Shown here: positions 1 to 4,612 of the stretch, in pieces
Position numbering within the stretch: position 1 is the stretch's first letter
How the letters are laid out: each line of letters starts with the position of its first letter
Assembly: GCA_020435885.1 (NCBI GenBank)
Contig: JAGQYU010000144.1
Location: 2,083-7,161 of the forward strand
Length of the DNA stretch: 5,079 nt
Reading direction: 5' to 3'
DNA from: Flavobacteriaceae bacterium
GTDB taxonomy: Bacteria; Bacteroidota; Bacteroidia; Flavobacteriales; Flavobacteriaceae
Made by a program: the position numbers and the translations under genes
The notes under the pieces: generated by a model
Told to the model about the DNA's origin: nothing
Database searches by the model: none
What the model saw: only the letters and a program-made list of their open reading frames with translations

Positions 1-938
1 TTAATGACTTTAGCAGCACGTTCTAACAAACGAGAGTGTAAGTAGAATACGTCACCAGGATATGCTTCACGTCCCGGAGGTCTTCTTAATAATAAAGATA
101 CCTCACGGTAAGCAACAGCTTGCTTAGAAAGATCATCATAGATGATCAAAGCTGGGCGACCTGTATCTCTAAAATATTCACCAATTGCAGCACCTGCCAT
201 TGGAGCATATACCTGCATTGGGGCAGGGTCAGAAGCGTTGGCAGCAACAATAGTTGTATAGGCCAAAGCACCTTTTTCTTCTAATAAACTTGCTATACCA
301 GCAACAGTTGAACCTTTTTGACCTATGGCAACATAGATACAATATACAGGCTCTCCGGCATCATAAAATTCTTTTTGATTGATAATAGTATCGATAGCAA
401 CGGTTGATTTACCCGTTTGACGGTCACCAATGATCAACTCACGTTGTCCTCTACCAATCGGTATCATGGCATCAATGGCTTTTACACCGGTTTGCAAAGG
501 CTCATTTACAGGTTGTCTGTAGATTACACCGGGAGCTTTACGTTCTAAAGGCATTTCAAAAGTTTCACCTTCAATAGGTCCTTTACCATCAATAGGCTCA
601 CCTAATGTATTTACAACGCGCCCTACAATACCTTCACCAACTCTTAAAGAGGCAATTCTATCGGTTCTTTTTACAGTGGCTCCTTCTTTAATTTGAGTTG
701 AAGGGCCTAAAAGTACAACACCAACATTATCTTCTTCCAAGTTAAGAACGATACCTTCCAATCCGTTTTCAAATTCAACCAATTCACCATATTGCACATT
801 AGCTAAACCATATACACGTGCAATACCATCACCTACTTGCAATACTGTTCCTACTTCGTCTAATGATGCTTTACCGTCGAAACCTGATAATTGTTGTTTT
901 AAAATTGCTGATACTTCAGCCGGTTTTATTGTTGCCAT
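1..938 (-). CDS. atpA: F1Fo ATP synthase subunit alpha, N-terminal 312 residues (cut by window edge)
   Basis: This is the non-catalytic nucleotide-binding subunit of F1, which alternates with beta in the cytoplasmic hexamer. Seen: it starts MATIKPAEVSAILKQQL at 938 and reads open to the window edge, where it breaks off in the run LLERAAKVI, so about 60% of a usual alpha chain (roughly 500-530 aa) is present. Residues near 28-95 form the N-terminal beta-barrel domain (VLQVGDGIARVYGL). The Walker A loop GDRQTGKS lies at residues 171-178 (405-428); its last residue is Ser where many alpha chains have Thr, a conservative change. A Walker B-like ALIIYDDLSKQA begins at residue 263. The alpha hallmarks RVVNTLGEPIDGKG and the AAIGEYFRD region are intact. 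The start lies 17 nt after the atpH stop with no Shine-Dalgarno, only A/T-rich leader, so it is probably co-transcribed with atpH. The identification is certain; what lies downstream cannot be seen. Confidence 0.98.
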   Translation of the reverse strand, partial: MATIKPAEVSAILKQQLSGFDGKASLDEVGTVLQVGDGIARVYGLANVQYGELVEFENGLEGIVLNLEEDNVGVVLLGPSTQIKEGATVKRTDRIASLRVGEGIVGRVVNTLGEPIDGKGPIEGETFEMPLERKAPGVIYRQPVNEPLQTGVKAIDAMIPIGRGQRELIIGDRQTGKSTVAIDTIINQKEFYDAGEPVYCIYVAIGQKGSTVAGIASLLEEKGALAYTTIVAANASDPAPMQVYAPMAGAAIGEYFRDTGRPALIIYDDLSKQAVAYREVSLLLRRPPGREAYPGDVFYLHSRLLERAAKVI

Positions 939-955
939 TTTATCGATTTATTCAA

Positions 956-1513
956 TTAAAATTTAGGTACGTATAAATTATCTTCAAATTCTCTACGTAG
1001 ATTATTCATTTTTCCCAGAATACTGGCATCGAATTGTTTATCTCCCACTTTAAGGATAAAACCGCCAATAATACTAGGGTCAACTATATTTTCTAGGTGG
1101 ACTTCTTTGCCAAGAATGTCCTTTACTTTTTTCAAAACTTTAGTTTTAAGATCATCAGTTAAAGGAATAGCACTGGTTACTTTGGCTATTTCAGTACCTT
1201 TATAATGATCGTAAATGATGGTATATTGCTTTGCAACTTCAGCTAAAAGCGGAAGTCTTTTGTTTTCCATCAATTGATTGATAAGCCCAAACGAAATTTC
1301 GCTAACTTTTTTCTCAAACAACTCAGATAAGGCAGCTTTTTTAACTTTTACTTTGTAAACAGGGCTTACTAATAAAATTTGCAACTCCTTATTTTCTTCT
1401 ACAGTTGAAGCGATAAGTTGCATGTCTTCATTAACCTTATCAGCCTTTTTAAGATCTAATGCAAGATTTAAAACGGCTTTAGCATATCGTATGGCAGCTC
1501 TTGTTTCTCTCAT
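956..1513 (-). CDS. atpH: F1Fo ATP synthase subunit delta (OSCP homologue)
   Basis: Delta sits on top of the F1 head and ties the alpha N-termini to the b-subunit stalk. Seen: 185 residues, the usual length for the family, starting MRETRAAIRYAKAVLNLA, a typical Bacteroidetes delta start. The N-terminal helical domain spans about residues 5-105 and includes the conserved stretch NKRLPLLAEVAKQY at 84-97. The C-terminal domain carries the family signature region DPSIIGGFILKVGDKQFDAS at 145-164, followed by the L..LRREF helix. The ATG begins one base after the atpF stop codon (TAA T ATG), so translation is probably coupled to atpF, which suits partners of one stalk. No Shine-Dalgarno is visible. 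There is no truncation or odd residue. Confidence 0.97.
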   Translation of the reverse strand: MRETRAAIRYAKAVLNLALDLKKADKVNEDMQLIASTVEENKELQILLVSPVYKVKVKKAALSELFEKKVSEISFGLINQLMENKRLPLLAEVAKQYTIIYDHYKGTEIAKVTSAIPLTDDLKTKVLKKVKDILGKEVHLENIVDPSIIGGFILKVGDKQFDASILGKMNNLRREFEDNLYVPKF

Positions 1514-1514
1514 A

Positions 1515-2015
1515 TTAGTTTAACTTCACTTCGTCTAACATTTGATCAACTAATTTTAATTGTTTGTCTTTGTTAGAAAGTTCTTCCTTAACTACTTTTT
1601 CAGCAATATTGATTGATAGCTCAGCCACTTGATTTTTTAACTCTGTGATAGCTGCTAACTTTTCATTTTGAATAGTTGTCCTGGCTTGTTCTACCAATTT
1701 ATTAGCTTGCGCTTTAGCCTCTTCTTTAGCTTCTTCTATCATAGAATTTTTAATATCTCTGGCTTCTTTTAACATAGTATCTCTTTCAGCACGGGCTTCT
1801 TTTAAGATACGCTCATTATCTGCATTGATATTTTGCATTTCTTGACGAGCTTTATCAGCTTCAGCTAATGCATTTTTAATACCTTCTTCTCTTTCATTAA
1901 CAGCATTAAGTATAGGCTTCCATGCAAATTTTCTTAATAATAAGAGTAATAAGATGAACAATAAAGATTGCCAAACAAAAAGGCCAAGTGAAAATTCGTT
2001 AAGTAATTTTTCCAT
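1515..2015 (-). CDS. atpF: F1Fo ATP synthase subunit b (peripheral stalk)
   Basis: Subunit b anchors in the membrane and extends as a dimeric right-handed coiled coil to F1, holding the stator still. Seen: 166 residues, close to the usual 155-170. A single membrane helix lies at about residues 9-28 (GLFVWQSLLF then a run of leucines), followed by the conserved RKFAWKPI at 28-35. From about 40 to 145 the protein is highly charged and helical with no Pro or Gly breaks after 45. Residues 70-124 fall into consecutive 11-residue blocks (ILKEARAERDT, MLKEARDIKNS, MIEEAKEEAKA), as expected for a right-handed coil. The tail (about 145-166) is the expected delta-binding end. Only one b gene is visible, with no b' partner, so a homodimer is inferred. 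An 83-nt gap with a strong stem-loop separates it from atpE. Confidence 0.97.
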   Translation of the reverse strand: MEKLLNEFSLGLFVWQSLLFILLLLLLRKFAWKPILNAVNEREEGIKNALAEADKARQEMQNINADNERILKEARAERDTMLKEARDIKNSMIEEAKEEAKAQANKLVEQARTTIQNEKLAAITELKNQVAELSINIAEKVVKEELSNKDKQLKLVDQMLDEVKLN

Positions 2016-2049
2016 AATATCGTTGTAATTCTTTATCTATTTAATTTTT

Positions 2050-2088
2050 AAAACACTACTGGCAACCAACCGTTGCCAATAATGTTTT
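2050..2088 (-). promoter_or_regulatory. Stem-loop between atpE and atpF
   Basis: Read on the minus strand, the arm AAAACATTATTGGCAAC, a 5-nt loop GGTTG and the arm GTTGCCAGTAGTGTTTT form a continuous 17-bp stem. The inner 7 bp are perfect Watson-Crick pairs (TGGCAAC against GTTGCCA). Two of the outer pairs are G-U in the transcript but A-C mismatches on the opposite strand, which points to function in the atp mRNA. It begins 10 nt after the atpE stop, is preceded by an A-tract and ends in UUUU followed by A-rich sequence. It could be a partial terminator, a processing site or a 3' stabiliser for atpE-containing mRNA. The structure is seen; the role is inferred. Confidence 0.75.
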
Positions 2089-2098
2089 TTCTTAAAGA

Positions 2099-2290
2099 TT
2101 AAACTGCGAATAATGCAGCAAAACCAATACCTTCAATAAGCGCTGCTGCAATAAGCATAGCTGTTTGAATTTTACCGTAAGCTTCAGGTTGACGAGCAAT
2201 AGCATCCATAGCAGAACCACCGATTCTACCAATACCAATACCAACACCTATTACAACCAAACCTGCACCTACCATTACTGGAATTTCCAT
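2099..2290 (-). CDS. atpE: F1Fo ATP synthase subunit c (rotor ring)
   Basis: Subunit c forms the membrane ring whose carboxylates carry ions past subunit a. Seen: 63 residues in two membrane helices, about 5-27 and 43-62, joined by the polar loop ARQPEAYGK at 32-40 that touches gamma and epsilon. The ion-carrying carboxylate is Glu53 in LIAAALIEGIGFAALF. Helix 1 has the full glycine series G15, G17, G19, G21 that packs neighbouring helices tightly. The sodium ligands of Na+-type rings are missing: Ile18-Gly19-Ile20 lies where those rings have their Gln, and Gly54 follows Glu53 instead of Ser or Thr, so H+ coupling is inferred. It is shorter than the common 70-90 aa, with almost no N-terminal leader or C-terminal tail; from memory this is normal in Bacteroidetes. 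The leader before its start is U/A-rich, with no Shine-Dalgarno. Confidence 0.97.
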   Translation of the reverse strand: MEIPVMVGAGLVVIGVGIGIGRIGGSAMDAIARQPEAYGKIQTAMLIAAALIEGIGFAALFAV

Positions 2291-2337
2291 GTGTATATAA
2301 TTAAAAATTAAACATTCAATTTAATTGCACAAATTAA

Positions 2338-3483
2338 TTAATGTGCATGTGCTTCTTCTTCATGATGGCTATGATCCTCAGATGCAAAGCCAAAATATAA
2401 AGCCGATAGCATTGTAAAGATATACGCCTGTAACAATGCAACTAATACTTCAATCAGTGATATAGCGAAAGCCAGTCCAAATGATAATGGGCTTCCTAAC
2501 CAACTCTTGAAGAAAAACATTAAACCAATTAAACTCATTAAAACAATGTGGCCTGCTTGCATGTTTGCATAGAGACGAATTAATAATGAAAAAGGTTTAA
2601 TGAACATACCTAGAACTTCAATAGGTATTAATATAATATATAATGGAAGCTTTCCGTACCAAGGCATTGAATCGCCAAGAGGATCAAAAATGTGCTTCCA
2701 ATAGTCTTTTGTGCCAGTGAAATTTGTAATCAAAAACGTTAATAAAGCTAAAGCAAAAGTAATAGCAATATTACCTGTTACATTTACGCCAAGTGGCGTT
2801 AATCCAAAAATATTCAAGAACCATATAAAAAAGAAAATGGTTAATAAATATGGCATATATTTTTTGTATTTATTTTCACCAATGTTTGGAATAGCAATAT
2901 CATCTCTTATATATAACACTATTGGTTCAAAGAATCTGCCAATACCTTTTGCAATGCCATTATTAGCTACATAAGATTTAGCTAGTGATGTAAATAATAG
3001 GAACATTAATACTGCAGTAATAAATATCATTACTACACTTTTGGTGATAGAAAAGTCTAAAGGTTTTTCATTTATAGGATGATGTTCTTCATCATAACTA
3101 ATAGATCCTTCAGTATCTGTTTTGTATATTTTGTTGTGATATAATTTATAGTAGTTACCGTTGTGTTCGGCTATAGCTTCTCCATGATGAAATTTAGATG
3201 ATGAGAAAATTTGTAATCCATTATCCCACAAAATAATTGGTAGAGAAAAACCTATGTGTTTTTTTTCGCCTTTATCAGTAGTGTAAGAAAAAAGATTAAA
3301 ATCGTATGAATCAAGAAGGTGATGTTTGATATATTCTTTACGCTCAGCTTTATCCAATTCTTCCTGGCTAAGATTTTGTATTTCAGTTTTTTCACTGTGT
3401 TCTTCATTGTGTTGGGCAAATGAAGGAAAGGAAATTAAAACCAGTAAAAAAGTAAGTAAGTTAAGTGTAAATTTTCTTTGCAT
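2338..3483 (-). CDS. atpB: F1Fo ATP synthase subunit a with signal peptide and periplasmic N-terminal domain
   Basis: Subunit a holds the two proton half-channels beside the c ring. Seen: 381 residues, far longer than the 230-270 typical elsewhere. Residues 1-23 are a signal peptide with likely cleavage after SFA (A23/Q24). Residues 24-143 are a soluble, His- and Glu-rich domain, predicted periplasmic, then membrane helices start near 144. The essential arginine is Arg303 in SLLIRLYANMQAGH, with Asn307 and Gln352 (ALLQAYIF) also conserved. His312 sits where E. coli has Glu219 and Glu345 where E. coli has His245, the arrangement of mitochondrial subunit a. The C-terminus is a His/Glu tail (HSHHEEEAHAH). 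The long N-terminal domain is known in Bacteroidetes AtpB; its function is not known to me. A Bacteroidetes-type promoter lies 35 nt upstream of the start, and the gap to atpE is 47 nt. Confidence 0.97.
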   Translation of the reverse strand: MQRKFTLNLLTFLLVLISFPSFAQHNEEHSEKTEIQNLSQEELDKAERKEYIKHHLLDSYDFNLFSYTTDKGEKKHIGFSLPIILWDNGLQIFSSSKFHHGEAIAEHNGNYYKLYHNKIYKTDTEGSISYDEEHHPINEKPLDFSITKSVVMIFITAVLMFLLFTSLAKSYVANNGIAKGIGRFFEPIVLYIRDDIAIPNIGENKYKKYMPYLLTIFFFIWFLNIFGLTPLGVNVTGNIAITFALALLTFLITNFTGTKDYWKHIFDPLGDSMPWYGKLPLYIILIPIEVLGMFIKPFSLLIRLYANMQAGHIVLMSLIGLMFFFKSWLGSPLSFGLAFAISLIEVLVALLQAYIFTMLSALYFGFASEDHSHHEEEAHAH

Positions 3484-3518
3484 ATCTTTCGGATAACACG
3501 CTGTTTGTAAAATTGGTG

Positions 3519-3546
3519 CAAAGGTAATGTTTTAAATTAAATTCAA
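3519..3546 (-). promoter_or_regulatory. Bacteroidetes-type promoter upstream of atpB
   Basis: On the minus strand TACCTTTG (3519-3526) matches the -7 consensus TAnnTTTG exactly. A TTTTTG run ending at 3544 gives the -33 TTG/TTTG element with a 17-nt spacer, within the range described for Flavobacterium. Transcription would start near 3510-3514, giving a leader of about 30 nt before the atpB ATG. I found no other exact -7 match in a gap between genes on this strand; a TAAATTTG inside the atpZ coding region looks coincidental. This would let atpBEFHA be expressed separately from the genes upstream. Confidence 0.72.
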
Positions 3547-3567
3547 AAATATTTTTGAATTTAATTT
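3534..3567. repeat. Perfect 34-nt AT-rich palindrome overlapping the -33 element
   Basis: The half-site AAATTAAATTCAAAAAT is followed immediately by its exact reverse complement, with the centre between 3550 and 3551. Only one C-G pair is present in each half. It lies 29 nt after the stop of the four-helix membrane protein gene and covers the -33 element of the atpB promoter. It may be a weak terminator for the upstream genes, an operator for a dimeric regulator, or an AT-rich promoter-activating element. The symmetry is seen directly; the role is open. Confidence 0.7.
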
Positions 3568-3596
3568 GATGATTTTATCACTATGAAAAACTTTAC

Positions 3597-3983
3597 TTAA
3601 TTTAATTTTTTAAGAAGGTTGACAAGCGCTAAAGTTTCGATGATTAAACATGTAATGTATGGTATAAAAAAAGCACTGAATTCTTGCTTATCAATAACAT
3701 CGTCAGCTTTATAAGAATGATAAAAAAGGATAAAAAACACAATAAACTTTAAGAAACTACCTGCCATAAAAAGAAAGCCAAGCTGATTCTTTAATTTAAT
3801 TCTAAATGTAAAAAGCAAAAAGTAAATACCTAAGGCTAATAAGTAGTTTACGACGTAAGCAAGGATGATTTTAGCTCCGAATAGGGGGGCTTTAAAATAA
3901 TTTAATATTAGTAAGTGTAAGCCAAATATTAGTATTAATGAAATGGTAAGTGTATTAATAAAATTTAGAGGAGATCGCTTCAT
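3597..3983 (-). CDS. Four-helix membrane protein in the atpI position (DUF6168-like)
   Basis: No certain family can be assigned by eye; it resembles the small Bacteroidetes membrane proteins I recall as DUF6168, found just before atpB. Seen: 128 residues with four predicted membrane helices at about 9-28, 37-60, 67-89 and 103-124, short basic ends (MKRS, KKLN) and a charged loop (KADDVIDKQE) between helices 3 and 4. Possible functional residues within the membrane are His23, Lys80 in AGSFLKFIVF and Glu116. Length and topology match AtpI (about 125 aa, four helices), which helps c-ring assembly in some bacteria, and the gene lies between the AtpZ-like gene (7-nt gap) and atpB, just where atpI stands elsewhere. 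A role in ATP synthase assembly is inferred from that. I see no clear AtpI sequence signature, so it may be a distant homologue or an unrelated replacement. Confidence 0.8.
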   Translation of the reverse strand: MKRSPLNFINTLTISLILIFGLHLLILNYFKAPLFGAKIILAYVVNYLLALGIYFLLFTFRIKLKNQLGFLFMAGSFLKFIVFFILFYHSYKADDVIDKQEFSAFFIPYITCLIIETLALVNLLKKLN

Positions 3984-3990
3984 GAAATAT

Positions 3991-4212
3991 TTAATTATCC
4001 ATATTTTTTAATTGTCTGGTAATATTCCAGATAGAAACCACTAAACTTATTAAAATTAGTAATAATGTAAATACTTTTTTTTCAGTTTCAAATTTAGCGT
4101 CAAGCCATTTACCTATATACGCAGCAAAATAGATAGTTGCACCAAGCTGAAACCCTATACTTGTAAATCTAATATAAGTATTAAGCGGTCTTTTCCTTTT
4201 TGGGTTGTTCAT
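3991..4212 (-). CDS. atpZ: AtpZ/AtpI-family protein
   Basis: This is a small two-helix membrane protein of the family found at the head of many atp operons (ATPase gene 1, AtpZ). In alkaliphilic Bacillus, AtpZ and AtpI have been linked to divalent cation transport and to ATP synthase assembly; the role here is inferred. Seen: 73 residues, a strongly basic start (PKRKRP), the family-typical YIRFTSIGFQLGATIYFAAY as helix 1 (about 13-33), the conserved hinge GKWLDAKF at 34-41, and helix 2 at about 47-66. The ATG is the only Met in the N-terminal part, and it lies 32 nt inside the bactofilin gene in another frame, so the overlap appears real and suggests coupled translation. Two-helix length and sequence fit AtpZ better than the four-helix AtpI. 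Confidence 0.9.
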   Translation of the reverse strand: MNNPKRKRPLNTYIRFTSIGFQLGATIYFAAYIGKWLDAKFETEKKVFTLLLILISLVVSIWNITRQLKNMDN

Positions 4213-4579
4213 TTTTTAGTGACTTGATAGAGCCTTTCATGGTACAAGAAGCATTGAAATTAGCACCGGGCTCTACAGAAAGTTTGCCTAAAATAACTTC
4301 ACCACTTATGGTAGCAGTTGATTTAAGCGATAGTAATTCTTCTACATTCAAATTTCCGGAAAATGAACCTTCAACATCTGCGTTGCTACAATTTATAGTA
4401 CCTTCTACGTGTCCATCCTGGCCAATGACCACCCTACCGGAGGTTTTAACAGTTCCTTCTACTTTTCCGTCTATTCTAAAATCTCCTTCAGAAATTATAT
4501 CTCCTTTAAAGGATGAGTTTTTTCCAATGATGTTGCGTTCTAATACTTGGCCTGGCATAGTCTTTTTTTCCGAAAACAT
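4181..4579 (-). CDS. Bactofilin (polymer-forming cytoskeletal protein)
   Basis: Bactofilins polymerise without nucleotide into filaments that place cell-wall enzymes or other proteins at chosen sites, usually at the inner face of the membrane. Seen: 132 residues with a short N-terminal leader (about 1-14), then the bactofilin beta-helix from about 17 to 118, visible as short repeating beta rungs such as GDFRIDGKVEGTV, GRVVIGQDGHVEGTI, CSNADVEGSFSGNL and ATISGEVILGKLSVEPGA. The opening IGKNSSFKGDIISEGDFRID is typical of the family. The last residues (NEQPKKEKTA) are charged and probably disordered, and are encoded in DNA shared with the start of the AtpZ gene. A second Met at residue 8 is a possible alternative start; the first is chosen because it lies 33 nt from the upstream stop. 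No membrane helix is seen. A functional link to ATP synthase is not shown by the sequence. Confidence 0.93.
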   Translation of the reverse strand: MFSEKKTMPGQVLERNIIGKNSSFKGDIISEGDFRIDGKVEGTVKTSGRVVIGQDGHVEGTINCSNADVEGSFSGNLNVEELLSLKSTATISGEVILGKLSVEPGANFNASCTMKGSIKSLKNEQPKKEKTA

Positions 4580-4612
4580 AATTTTAATTCTTTAATAATT
4601 ACACTCCAATTT

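Noticed and set aside
2291..2345. Possible second promoter before atpE (TTAATTTG on the minus strand)
   Set aside because: It misses the TA of the TAnnTTTG consensus and overlaps the atpB stop; AT-rich gaps give such near matches often.
2711..2974. Plus-strand open frame of 87 codons
   Set aside because: It lies wholly within atpB on the other strand, has no promoter or family resemblance, and arises from the codon pattern of the real gene.
4095..4102. TAAATTTG on the minus strand, an exact TAnnTTTG match
   Set aside because: It lies inside conserved atpZ coding sequence (DAKFETEKK), where the codons explain it, and I see no good upstream element.
4200..4595. Plus-strand open frame of 131 codons
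   Set aside because: It is the mirror of the bactofilin gene; the minus-strand product has clear bactofilin beta-helix repeats, while this product is Ser/Pro-rich with no recognisable domain.
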